In this document: piece by piece, positions 16,772-24,712 of the stretch
Layout: each line of letters opens with the position of its first letter
Numbering within the stretch: position 1 is the stretch's first letter
NCBI RefSeq assembly: GCF_001636695.1
Contig: NZ_LGEL01000017.1
Location: forward strand, 22,747 to 86,746
DNA length: 64,000 nt
Origin: Pedobacter panaciterrae
GTDB taxonomy: Bacteria > Bacteroidota > Bacteroidia > Sphingobacteriales > Sphingobacteriaceae
Direction: 5' to 3'
Notes under the pieces: model-generated
What the model was told of the DNA's origin: nothing
What the model saw: only the letters and a program-made list of their open reading frames with translations
Databases searched by the model: none
Program-made: the position numbers and the translations under genes

Positions 16772-16888
16772 GAAGATTTAAAGTGAGATAGAGATTACAT
16801 CATAAGCGGGTAGTATAAATATTATCTTTTTATCTTTACAGCTTGCTAACACAAAAAATCGATAAGGATAAAATTAGTCGGATACTTT

Positions 16889-17590
16889 ATGAAACAGAAT
16901 GGAACGGCCTTGAATACAACGGATAATAATCTTTCTCTAGCTGAATTGGAAGACTTATTAGGCGAACAACATATTGGTACTTCTTATGATACACCTTTAA
17001 GAACTGATGCGTTTGATCTGCAGGATGATGAAAAAATAAAGATCATTAGTGGGTATTTTCGGGAAATTATGCAAACTCTGGGGCTTGACCTAACAGACGA
17101 TAGTCTTAATGGAACGCCAGGACGTGTAGCAAAAATGTTTGTGAAAGAAATATTTAGCGGTCTTAATCCAGTAAATAAACCACAGATTACATTATTTGAT
17201 AATAAATATCAGTATAACCAAATGCTGGTAGAGAAAAATATAACCCTTTATTCGAATTGTGAGCACCACTTTGTACCTATTATCGGTAAAGCACACATAG
17301 CTTATATCTCTTCTGGCAAAGTTATAGGATTATCTAAGCTAAATCGGATTGTTCAATATTATGCTCAAAGACCTCAGGTACAGGAGCGTTTAACCATCCA
17401 GATCGCAAATGAATTAAAAACTATTTTGGAGACTGATGATGTTGCTGTAGTGATTGATGCTGTTCATTTATGTGTATCATCCAGAGGTATAAAGGATATA
17501 AACAGCAGCACTGTAACCGCTGAGTATTCAGGTGCATTTTTAGAGAAAGCAACAAAAGAAGAATTTTTACAGTATATCCGTCCTATTTAA
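16889..17590 (+). CDS. folE: GTP cyclohydrolase I
   Basis: Enzyme of 233 residues converting GTP to dihydroneopterin triphosphate, the first step of folate (and tetrahydrobiopterin) synthesis. The zinc ligands are visible as Cys124 and His127 in YSNCEHHFVPI and Cys195 in HLCVSSRG. The substrate-binding stretch VIGLSKLNRIVQYYAQRPQVQE is intact. A poorly conserved N-terminal extension of about 45 residues precedes the core. It is cytosolic and forms a decamer in characterised relatives. It stands alone, 117 bp downstream of mgtA and converging on the hybrid kinase gene. Confidence 0.93.
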   Translation: MKQNGTALNTTDNNLSLAELEDLLGEQHIGTSYDTPLRTDAFDLQDDEKIKIISGYFREIMQTLGLDLTDDSLNGTPGRVAKMFVKEIFSGLNPVNKPQITLFDNKYQYNQMLVEKNITLYSNCEHHFVPIIGKAHIAYISSGKVIGLSKLNRIVQYYAQRPQVQERLTIQIANELKTILETDDVAVVIDAVHLCVSSRGIKDINSSTVTAEYSGAFLEKATKEEFLQYIRPI

Positions 17591-17611
17591 AACTCTGTTT
17601 TCTTGAATTTT

Positions 17612-19432
17612 CTATTCTGTTGGCTTCGGGATGAGAAATTGCCTGGTCTGAGGAGCTAGTCTTTTTAGTTTACTAAATAAGTGTTGCGGATTAAACGGTT
17701 TCGAGAGGTAATCATTCATGCCGGCTTCTCTTACTTTCTCTGCAATATTATCACTTACTGTAGCTGTAAGCGCAATTATAGGTACTAATGCTTTAGTTTT
17801 ATTGTCCATTTTACGGATAGCATAAGCTGCCTGGTACCCATCCATTACAGGCATATAAAGATCCATCAATATCACATCGAAGTCCTGTTGTTCGAGTTTT
17901 TGTAACGCAATTGATCCATTTTCTGCAATTGTAGGTTGAATACCCCATTGCTCAAGTGTTTTTTTAATTACAAGAATGTTTACGGGATTATCTTCGGCAA
18001 CTAAAATCCTAATACCATTTAATTCAAGTTGAGTACTGGCTGATTCAATAGTAACTGGATTTGTAAAAGTTTGATATTGAAAGTCAATATCAAAAGAGAA
18101 TTTTGTGCCAACACCAAAGGTACTTGTCATGTTAACGTTACTATTGAACATTGTTAAGACCTTTTTAACGATTGGAAGTCCAAGGCCTGTACCACCATAG
18201 TGTCTGTTTGTGCTTGTTGAAGCCTGCATAAAAGGTTCAAAGATATTTTGCTGCTTATGCAGCTCAATACCAATACCGGTATCTTCTATAATAAAGCGTA
18301 CGGTTATTTGTTTTTCTGTTAAGCTAATGATTTGGATATCTAAACTCACAGAGCCGTTCTCAGTAAATTTTATTGCATTGTGCAATAGGTTTAGCAATAC
18401 CTGGGTAAGCCTTGTCGGATCTCCGAATACAATTTTATCACTTAAATTCTCTGTAATGGAGAGTTTTAAGTCCAACATTTTTTCACGAGCCTTTAATTTG
18501 AGGCTTGAATAATTGTTTTTGATAAGTTCTGTGAGGTTAAATGGAATGTTTTCTAATTCAACCTTATCAGAGTCGAATTTATTAAAGTCCAGAACATCAT
18601 TGATAAGCAGTAACAGGTTTTCAGCCGAGAATTTAAGTACGGCAAGGTTCTCTTCCTGATCTTCACGCGGATTTTGAAGTAATAATGCATTTGATATACC
18701 AATTACGCCATTTAGAGGTGTACGTAACTCATGAGACATGGTTGATAGAAAATCCATTCTGGCATTCGATGTGTTTTTAAGATCTGAGAGCGTCACTTTA
18801 AGTTTGTCATTAAGCTCATTGAGCTCATTTTTTGTAGACGTCAGGCTAATGAAATTTTTATTAAATGCTTTAAAAAAGTAGTAATGCATGTAAATGATCC
18901 ATAAAAAATTATAAGCAGTTACAAAAAGATAAGTAGCATGAGTAACTTCATACGGTCCGGAGCCCAAATAGAAATAACTCTTATCGTCAACAGCCAAATA
19001 TACCAGTACCGGAAGCATGTTAATGGCTGAGTAAAACCAGCCCCACTTTAAACCATGCATATAAAAGCTAAGTGCACTGGCGAACCATATAAATTGTAGT
19101 GTCTCTATAGTAATGTCACGGGCATAAAATGAGATGTTGCTCCACACTGCAAGGGTTAGGGAGCAAAGAACAACATGCGAAGCTAATTTCCATGCCCGGG
19201 TGTAGTAAATAAGGGATATAAGTAGTACACAGGCTGCAAAAACAGTACTTACCCTCATCAGGTGCTGTATCTCTCCACCCAATGAGTATGCAAAGATTAG
19301 AATAGCAGTATAAGGCAGGTATAAAATCAGGATATAAGTAAGCATTTTAACACGAGCCTGATTGATGGGGTCAGTTTCGCGGTTTACTAATTTGGTAACA
19401 AAGGCATTAATGGGATGAAGTAAATGGAGCAT
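17612..19432 (-). CDS. Membrane-bound hybrid sensor histidine kinase
   Basis: Kinase of 606 residues. Residues about 32-190 contain six hydrophobic segments, a membrane sensor without a recognised ligand domain. A short coiled coil leads to the HisKA domain with phospho-acceptor His234 in STMSHELRTPLNG. The ATPase domain shows the N box LLHNAIKF (349-356), DTGIGIE near 384 and GGTGLGLPI near 413. A C-terminal receiver has Asp524 in LMDLYMPVMDG and Lys near 572 in LSKPFNP. No output domain follows, so phosphate must pass to another protein; the separate CheY-like protein at 4.7-5.1 kb is a possible but untested partner. Confidence 0.92.
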   Translation of the reverse strand: MLHLLHPINAFVTKLVNRETDPINQARVKMLTYILILYLPYTAILIFAYSLGGEIQHLMRVSTVFAACVLLISLIYYTRAWKLASHVVLCSLTLAVWSNISFYARDITIETLQFIWFASALSFYMHGLKWGWFYSAINMLPVLVYLAVDDKSYFYLGSGPYEVTHATYLFVTAYNFLWIIYMHYYFFKAFNKNFISLTSTKNELNELNDKLKVTLSDLKNTSNARMDFLSTMSHELRTPLNGVIGISNALLLQNPREDQEENLAVLKFSAENLLLLINDVLDFNKFDSDKVELENIPFNLTELIKNNYSSLKLKAREKMLDLKLSITENLSDKIVFGDPTRLTQVLLNLLHNAIKFTENGSVSLDIQIISLTEKQITVRFIIEDTGIGIELHKQQNIFEPFMQASTSTNRHYGGTGLGLPIVKKVLTMFNSNVNMTSTFGVGTKFSFDIDFQYQTFTNPVTIESASTQLELNGIRILVAEDNPVNILVIKKTLEQWGIQPTIAENGSIALQKLEQQDFDVILMDLYMPVMDGYQAAYAIRKMDNKTKALVPIIALTATVSDNIAEKVREAGMNDYLSKPFNPQHLFSKLKRLAPQTRQFLIPKPTE

Positions 19433-19522
19433 AATTGTCTTAAATCGTGCAAATTAAAAATTATTATGCAGAAAGCATGACTATTTACGTTTAGTCTTAT
19501 CTTGCATGAAAATTATATAAAT

Positions 19523-19909
19523 ATGAAAGCAGACATAAGTAATTTTGAAGATATCGTATTATTTGTAGATAGTTTTTACAGTAAGGTTAATACCGATGAA
19601 TTGATTGGCCCTGTTTTCGATTTGGTAGTTACAGACTGGAATCCGCATTTATCTAAGATGTATGATTTTTGGAATGCAGTGCTTTTTGGTGTTGCCGGCT
19701 TTAAAGGTAATCCATTTGCAAGGCATGCTCCTCTACCACTGCAGAAAGCTCATTTTGAAAGATGGCTATTGCTGTTTGAACAAACCATAAACGAACATTT
19801 TTCTGGTGCATTGGCTGATGAAACCAAGAAAAAAGCAGGTATGATGGCCGAAATGTTTTTAAGTAAGCTGGCCCATATGAAGGGTGGTTCGGATAAGGTA
19901 ATTGTGTAA
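19523..19909 (+). CDS. Group III truncated haemoglobin
   Basis: Small globin of 128 residues from ATG 19523; a TTG 21 bp upstream gives no family-like extension. The pattern FWNAVLFGVAGFKGNPFARHAPLPLQKAHFERWLLLF is characteristic of group III (trHbP) globins, with proximal haem ligand His77 in KAHFERW. Such proteins bind O2 or NO and may protect against nitrosative or oxidative stress. Cytosolic. It is divergent from the histidine kinase gene with 90 bp between starts, and a good hairpin terminator follows at 19938-19974. Physiological role is inferred. Confidence 0.88.
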   Translation: MKADISNFEDIVLFVDSFYSKVNTDELIGPVFDLVVTDWNPHLSKMYDFWNAVLFGVAGFKGNPFARHAPLPLQKAHFERWLLLFEQTINEHFSGALADETKKKAGMMAEMFLSKLAHMKGGSDKVIV

Positions 19910-19937
19910 TAGAGTTTAGCTATATGATGATTCATTG

Positions 19938-19974
19938 AGGCACGAAGTTGTGACAGACTATTCGTGCCTTTTAA
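19938..19974 (+). terminator. Rho-independent terminator after the globin gene
   Basis: AGGCACGAA (19938-19946) pairs with TTCGTGCCT (19961-19969), a 9-bp stem with a 14-base loop followed by TTTTAA. It lies 28 bp after the globin stop. Confidence 0.75.
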
Positions 19975-20083
19975 CTTGGTTTTTATTTTAATAATCATAT
20001 TTTTGATTAACTCTTAAATAAATTGCTTTCCGGAGCTTTATTTTTTTAATTCATCTAGCAGACCAAATAAAAGTAGAACCACA

Positions 20084-20953
20084 ATGAAAAATATTAAGGG
20101 CATTATATGTTTAATTGCGACGGGCATATTGCTATTCAACGCGCTCCATTCTGTTGGTCAAACCAAAAAGCAGAAGTCAAAAAAGCCACTAGTCGTATTT
20201 GTTACAGGCGACCATGAATATAGTAGTGAAGCAACCATGCCTCTTATTGCGGCGGAACTGGAAAAGAATTATGGAATGAGAACAATTGTTCTAAAATCTT
20301 CTCCAGATTATAAATCTGAAGAAAATATTCCTGGCTTAGAGGTATTAAAAGATGCAGATCTTGCTGTATTCTTTCTGCGTTGGAGACGCTTGCCTGAAGA
20401 TCAGGTAAAATACATTGATGATTATTTAAAATCAGGCAAGCCGTTAATGGGTTTCAGAACATCTACACATGCATTTAATTATCCGGCAGGCCACCCTCTT
20501 GAAAAGTGGAATGCTTTTGGTGAATTTGCATTGGGAGCGCCTCCGGGATGGGGTAAAGGTGGTCATACACATTACGGACATAATTCTACAACTGATGTCT
20601 CGGTTATCCCCGAACAGGCAAAACATCCTATTTTAACTGGTGTGCAAAATAATTTTCATGCTGCTTCATGGTTATATCATGTGCTGCCTCATTACCCTGT
20701 AAAAGGTTCTACCTGGTTATTAATGGGTAAATCTGTAAATCCTGATAAAGATGCAATAGATAACCCTGTTGCCTGGACCTGGAAAACACCTGCTGGAGGT
20801 AAGGTTTTTATGACCACACTTGGTCATCCAACAGATTTCAATGAAGAAGGTATGCAAAGACTTGTCGTAAATGCTGTTCACTGGACATTAGATAAACCGG
20901 TTCCAAAAAAATGGGCCGGAAAAATCGAGATGAATGTGCCATACAGAGAGTAA
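20084..20953 (+). CDS. Secreted ThuA-like protein
   Basis: ThuA-family protein (class I glutamine amidotransferase-like fold) of 289 residues. An N-terminal signal peptide spans about residues 1-26 (ending HSVGQT), so it acts in the periplasm. Typical features are FVTGDHEYSSEATMPLIAAELEK near residue 40, RTSTHAF near 127 and FMTTLGHPTDF near 248. ThuA-like proteins take part in trehalose and other sugar use, apparently on 3-keto derivatives, though activity is poorly defined. It heads a run of five same-strand genes (isomerase, enolase-type enzyme, VOC protein, hydroxyacid dehydrogenase), which suggests a sugar or sugar-acid pathway. Confidence 0.82.
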   Translation: MKNIKGIICLIATGILLFNALHSVGQTKKQKSKKPLVVFVTGDHEYSSEATMPLIAAELEKNYGMRTIVLKSSPDYKSEENIPGLEVLKDADLAVFFLRWRRLPEDQVKYIDDYLKSGKPLMGFRTSTHAFNYPAGHPLEKWNAFGEFALGAPPGWGKGGHTHYGHNSTTDVSVIPEQAKHPILTGVQNNFHAASWLYHVLPHYPVKGSTWLLMGKSVNPDKDAIDNPVAWTWKTPAGGKVFMTTLGHPTDFNEEGMQRLVVNAVHWTLDKPVPKKWAGKIEMNVPYRE

Positions 20954-21007
20954 TACCACAATTTCAAAATCTACTTTTTAACCAAATATTACATTACCCA
21001 ATACTTT

Positions 21008-21907
21008 ATGGAACTTTCGATACATAACTGGATGCGATCCGAAACGATAGAAACAACCATTCGCAGAGCATCTGGTCTAGGATACACAAAACTTGAAATT
21101 GCAGGGAGTCCTGAACATTATGATACCAATCAGGTAAGGAAATTATTAAAAGACTATAATTTAACCTGTTGGGGCTCTGTAACTCTGATGCTTGAGGATC
21201 GTAATCTGCTTGCCAAAGATGAAGCCCAACGGGCAAAATCTGTACAATATGTAAAAGACGTTGTCAGAATGGTAAAAGAGCTGGATGGCCACATGGTTTC
21301 CGTAGTACCGGGTACCGTAGGTAAAATAGTTCCTGACGGCAGACCAGAAGAAGAGTGGCAGTGGGCTGTTGATTCTCTAAAAGAGGTCTACGAATACGCA
21401 GAACAATCTGGTATATTAATCGGAATAGAGCCCATCAATAGGTTCGAAACCTATTTCATCAACAGAGGAGACCAGGCATTGGCATTGGCTAAGGCCGTTG
21501 GACCTAACTGTGGAGTTTGCTTGGATACTTTTCATATGAATATTGAAGAGTCAGATATGTTCGAAACCATCAGAAGGGCAAAAGGTAAACTGATCGGATT
21601 TCACGTTGCCGATAACAACAGAATGGCACCTGGAATGGGTAATCTGAATTGGAGTAAAATAATAGATACACTTGATGAGATTGGTTATAATGAAGTGCTT
21701 TCTGTAGAGTTTTGCTCGCCTTTAGACCGTACACCAGCCAATCCTTATCCAAATTCTATTGATGAAAATCCGATTGATCTATCTCCTGAGCAAAAGAAGT
21801 TTTTGGAAGATCATGGTAGCACTTCTGTATCCGAGGAATTTTATACCATGCTGACCAGCAGATCCTTTGATACCTTATCTAACCTTATTAACAAGCAACA
21901 CAAATAA
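21008..21907 (+). CDS. Sugar phosphate isomerase/epimerase (xylose isomerase-like TIM barrel)
   Basis: AP endonuclease 2 / xylose-isomerase-like barrel of 299 residues. Likely metal ligands are Glu in GIEPINRFE (near 142), Asp in VCLDTFHMN (near 175), His in IGFHVADNN and Glu in VLSVEFCSP. These fit the D-psicose 3-epimerase / IolE / IolI-type group. The reaction is probably isomerisation, epimerisation or dehydration of a sugar or keto-sugar. No signal peptide, so cytosolic. It lies 54 bp after the ThuA-like gene and 18 bp before the enolase-superfamily gene. Confidence 0.85.
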   Translation: MELSIHNWMRSETIETTIRRASGLGYTKLEIAGSPEHYDTNQVRKLLKDYNLTCWGSVTLMLEDRNLLAKDEAQRAKSVQYVKDVVRMVKELDGHMVSVVPGTVGKIVPDGRPEEEWQWAVDSLKEVYEYAEQSGILIGIEPINRFETYFINRGDQALALAKAVGPNCGVCLDTFHMNIEESDMFETIRRAKGKLIGFHVADNNRMAPGMGNLNWSKIIDTLDEIGYNEVLSVEFCSPLDRTPANPYPNSIDENPIDLSPEQKKFLEDHGSTSVSEEFYTMLTSRSFDTLSNLINKQHK

Positions 21908-21925
21908 AACCATAAATAAACCTAA

Positions 21926-23092
21926 ATGAAAATAACAAATGTAGAAGCGTTTTGGTTGCGCTGCCCCATTCCTAAAGAAAAGCAGCACTTTTCTGATTAT
22001 GGCCTGCTAACCAATTTTGATATGACCCTTGTTGTAATTACAACCGAAGATGGTCTTCAGGGTTTTGGAGAAGCTAAAGCGGCAGTAGGATCTTCAGGCG
22101 TATGCGCCTCAATTGTAAGCTGCATAGAAAATGAGCTTAAACCTATTTTGATTGGGAAAGATGCAAAAAATATCAACCGTATCTGGGAAGAAATGTATAA
22201 TGGTACACGTGATCATTATGCTCTTACAAGAGGGCGTAGATTTCCAATCCTTGGCAGAAGAGGGCTTACGGTTTCTGCAATGAGCGGTATAGATACAGCC
22301 TTGTGGGATTTGAAAGGTAAGTCTCTTGGTGTGCCGGTAATGGATTTACTAGGCGGTGCTTGTCGCGATCAAATGCCTGCATATGCAAGTGGCGGTTGGG
22401 CAGATGCCGAAAACATTGGCACGCAATTAAACGGTTATGTAGCCAAAGGATTTAATGCAGTAAAAATGCGTGTTGGTATTATGGACCAAACCGTTCAGAA
22501 TAGTATTGATCGGGTAAAAGCTGCAAGGAAAGCATTAGGGCCAAACATTAAACTAATGGCTGATGCACATGGTACCTTTAGTGTGCCCGAGGCCAAACAA
22601 TTTTGCAGGGGAGTAGAAGATTGTAACCTGTACTGGTTCGAAGAACCTATTAGTCCTGATAACAGGCATGGAACGGCAGAAGTAAGGGCTTCTACAGCTA
22701 TTCCAATAGCAGCAGGAGAAAGCGAATATACCAGTTTTGATATCCGCGATCTGCTCGAAGTAAGAGCGCTTGATGTGGTTCAGCCCGATGCAGCAATCAT
22801 AGGTGGTATTTCAGAAACAATGCGTGTAGGGCATCTGGCAAGTGTAAATCAGCTTGAACTGGCTCCGCATTGCTGGGGATCGGCTTTCTCTTTTATGGCA
22901 GGCTTAAATGTGGCTTTTGCTTCTCAGGCAGCAACAATAATTGAGTTTTCTCTTGGAGGTAACCCAATGATGTATGAGCTGGTAAAAGAGCAAATCGAAG
23001 TTAAAGAGGGCGTAATTGGTGCTCCAACAGCCCCTGGATTAGGATTAACACCTAATTGGGATTTCGTAAAGGAATTCAAACAGAAAGTTTAA
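21926..23092 (+). CDS. Mandelate racemase/muconate lactonizing enzyme family protein
   Basis: Enolase-superfamily enzyme of 388 residues. Capping domain at residues 1-125, barrel from about 140. Metal ligands are visible as Asp in LMADAHGTF (near 213), Glu in WFEEPISPD (near 239) and Glu in AAGESEYT (near 265). Catalytic candidates are the Lys/Arg of VKMRVG (near 186) and His in LAPHCWGSA (near 313). The order of residues fits acid-sugar dehydratases or cycloisomerases in the mandelate racemase group. With the neighbouring epimerase, VOC protein and dehydrogenase, a sugar-acid catabolic step is likely; the exact substrate cannot be read from sequence. Confidence 0.87.
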   Translation: MKITNVEAFWLRCPIPKEKQHFSDYGLLTNFDMTLVVITTEDGLQGFGEAKAAVGSSGVCASIVSCIENELKPILIGKDAKNINRIWEEMYNGTRDHYALTRGRRFPILGRRGLTVSAMSGIDTALWDLKGKSLGVPVMDLLGGACRDQMPAYASGGWADAENIGTQLNGYVAKGFNAVKMRVGIMDQTVQNSIDRVKAARKALGPNIKLMADAHGTFSVPEAKQFCRGVEDCNLYWFEEPISPDNRHGTAEVRASTAIPIAAGESEYTSFDIRDLLEVRALDVVQPDAAIIGGISETMRVGHLASVNQLELAPHCWGSAFSFMAGLNVAFASQAATIIEFSLGGNPMMYELVKEQIEVKEGVIGAPTAPGLGLTPNWDFVKEFKQKV

Positions 23093-23127
23093 AAAGATAA
23101 TTAAATTGTATTTATAAAATTTTACAT

Positions 23128-23613
23128 ATGGCACGTGCACTAAAAATTAATCACGTTACACTAATTGTAGACAACCTGGAAAAAGCAGGAGAATTCTATC
23201 AAAATGAACTAGGTTTAGAACCACTTGCAGCATTTAGGTTCGACTATCCTGTAATGTTTTTTAAATTTAATGATGAACAGCAATTGCATCTTTCTGAATG
23301 GGAAGACACTACTTCCTTCCGCGGACATATCTGCGTACAGGTTGATGACTTTAACAGCATTTTCTTCCGAATGAAAGAACTTAGTGTTATTGATGTAAAA
23401 CCATGGGGCAAGGTAAGGCAACTTCCTGATGGCGCGATGCAAATGTTTGTACGCGATCCGGCAGGAAACCTGGTAGAGATTTCCTCAACCCCTGGAAGTG
23501 AGGTTGATCCATCAATATTTAAGGACGAGTTTTATGAAGAAGGTTTATACGTTTCAAATAGAAATGACTTCAGAGGATACAGATCCGATAACGCCACTTT
23601 ATATCATAAGTAA
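23128..23613 (+). CDS. VOC family (glyoxalase/dioxygenase-fold) protein
   Basis: Protein of 161 residues with a single vicinal-oxygen-chelate module. Candidate metal ligands follow the family order: His in NHVTLIVDNL (residue 8-9), Glu in HLSEWED, His in GHICVQVDD and Glu in GNLVEISS, so metal binding is plausible. VOC enzymes act as glyoxalases, dioxygenases, epimerases or lyases; none can be chosen here. It is the fourth gene of the ThuA-like operon, 35 bp after the enolase-type gene and only 3 bp before the hydroxyacid dehydrogenase, so translational coupling to the latter is likely. Confidence 0.85.
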   Translation: MARALKINHVTLIVDNLEKAGEFYQNELGLEPLAAFRFDYPVMFFKFNDEQQLHLSEWEDTTSFRGHICVQVDDFNSIFFRMKELSVIDVKPWGKVRQLPDGAMQMFVRDPAGNLVEISSTPGSEVDPSIFKDEFYEEGLYVSNRNDFRGYRSDNATLYHK

Positions 23614-23616
23614 CTG

Positions 23617-24573
23617 ATGAAAAAAAGCGTTTTATTGCTTGAAACTATTGCTGATGATGCACTAACCATCCTTCAGGATCATGTAAATGTATTTCCGGGA
23701 TATGATGAGGTATCTTTAAAGAATGTGTTGGAAAACCAGGATATCCATGCTGTAATTACCCGTGGTAAAGGTCAGATAAATAAAGCACTAATGGAATCTA
23801 TTCCAACCTTGCAGGTTGCTGCAAGGTGTGGAGTTGGTTTGGATAATGTTGATGTGCAGGAGGCAACAAGCAGAAATATCAAGGTGATAAATGCACCTGG
23901 TTCTAATGCAGCAACGATTGCAGAGCATACCTTATCCTTAATGTTGATGCTGATGCGTAATATGTATGAATCTGTTGCTCAGGTTAAACAGGATAACTGG
24001 AACTGGCGCAATCAATACACTGGAGACGAGTTGAACGGGAAAACGCTGGGGATTTTAGGAATGGGAAATATAGGTAAACGGGTAGCTAAACTTGGTGAGG
24101 CCTTTGGAATGAATGTTTTGTATTGGAGCAGATCAGATCAAGACCTTCCATATACTTATTTGTCTATGAATGAGGTATTAGAGCAATCAGATGTGGTTAG
24201 TCTTCATTTACCATTTACCAAGGAAACAGGTACCATAATAGGAGAAGAACAGCTGGCTCTTATGAAATCTAATTCTTTATTGATTAATACGGCCAGGGGG
24301 GCACTTATAAATCATGAGGCGCTTTTAAAGGCGCTTAATGAGCAAAGGATTTTAGGGTTCGCGGCAGATGTGTTGCCGGAAGAACCGCCGGTTCATGATT
24401 TCCCAATATTACATCACTCACGTGCGCTTGTTACACCACACTCTGGCAGCCTTACGGCTTCTACCTATAGGGAAATGTGTGTGCTTACTGTAAAAAATGT
24501 GGTAGCAGTACTTTCGGGTGATAAGCCCGATAACAAAAGCATATTCAATTTTAGTGCGCTTACAGAGATTTAA
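23617..24573 (+). CDS. D-isomer specific 2-hydroxyacid dehydrogenase
   Basis: NAD(P)-dependent dehydrogenase of 318 residues of the phosphoglycerate dehydrogenase-like superfamily. The Rossmann motif is GILGMGNIGKR near residue 144. The catalytic trio is Arg in NTARGALIN (near 228), Glu in LPEEPP (near 257) and His in TPHSGSLT (near 275). It interconverts a 2-hydroxy acid and a 2-oxo acid and is probably the redox step of the operon. Its ATG is 3 bp after the VOC stop. A long palindrome of the repeat family follows between this gene and the converging cytochrome gene. Confidence 0.88.
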   Translation: MKKSVLLLETIADDALTILQDHVNVFPGYDEVSLKNVLENQDIHAVITRGKGQINKALMESIPTLQVAARCGVGLDNVDVQEATSRNIKVINAPGSNAATIAEHTLSLMLMLMRNMYESVAQVKQDNWNWRNQYTGDELNGKTLGILGMGNIGKRVAKLGEAFGMNVLYWSRSDQDLPYTYLSMNEVLEQSDVVSLHLPFTKETGTIIGEEQLALMKSNSLLINTARGALINHEALLKALNEQRILGFAADVLPEEPPVHDFPILHHSRALVTPHSGSLTASTYREMCVLTVKNVVAVLSGDKPDNKSIFNFSALTEI

Positions 24574-24595
24574 GATTTAATTAGCACAAGCCCTT

Positions 24596-24701
24596 CATCC
24601 CGTCATCCCGTCATCTCGACGATAGGAGAGATCTCTTGATTATACCAACTTATTTCGTAATCAAGTGATCTCTCCTATCGTCGAGATGACGGCAGACGGC
24701 A
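24596..24701. repeat. Palindromic repeat copy 1 with flanking short duplications
   Basis: Arms 24608-24640 and 24660-24692 match at 32 of 33 positions around a 19-base loop and contain the shared core CGTCATCTCGACGATAGG. On the left CATCCCGT is duplicated (24596-24603, 24604-24611); on the right GACGGCA is duplicated (24688-24694, 24695-24701). It sits between the 3' ends of converging genes and may act as a two-way terminator. Other copies lie near 39.5 and 56.8 kb. Confidence 0.85.
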
Positions 24702-24712
24702 GCTTTAAACAG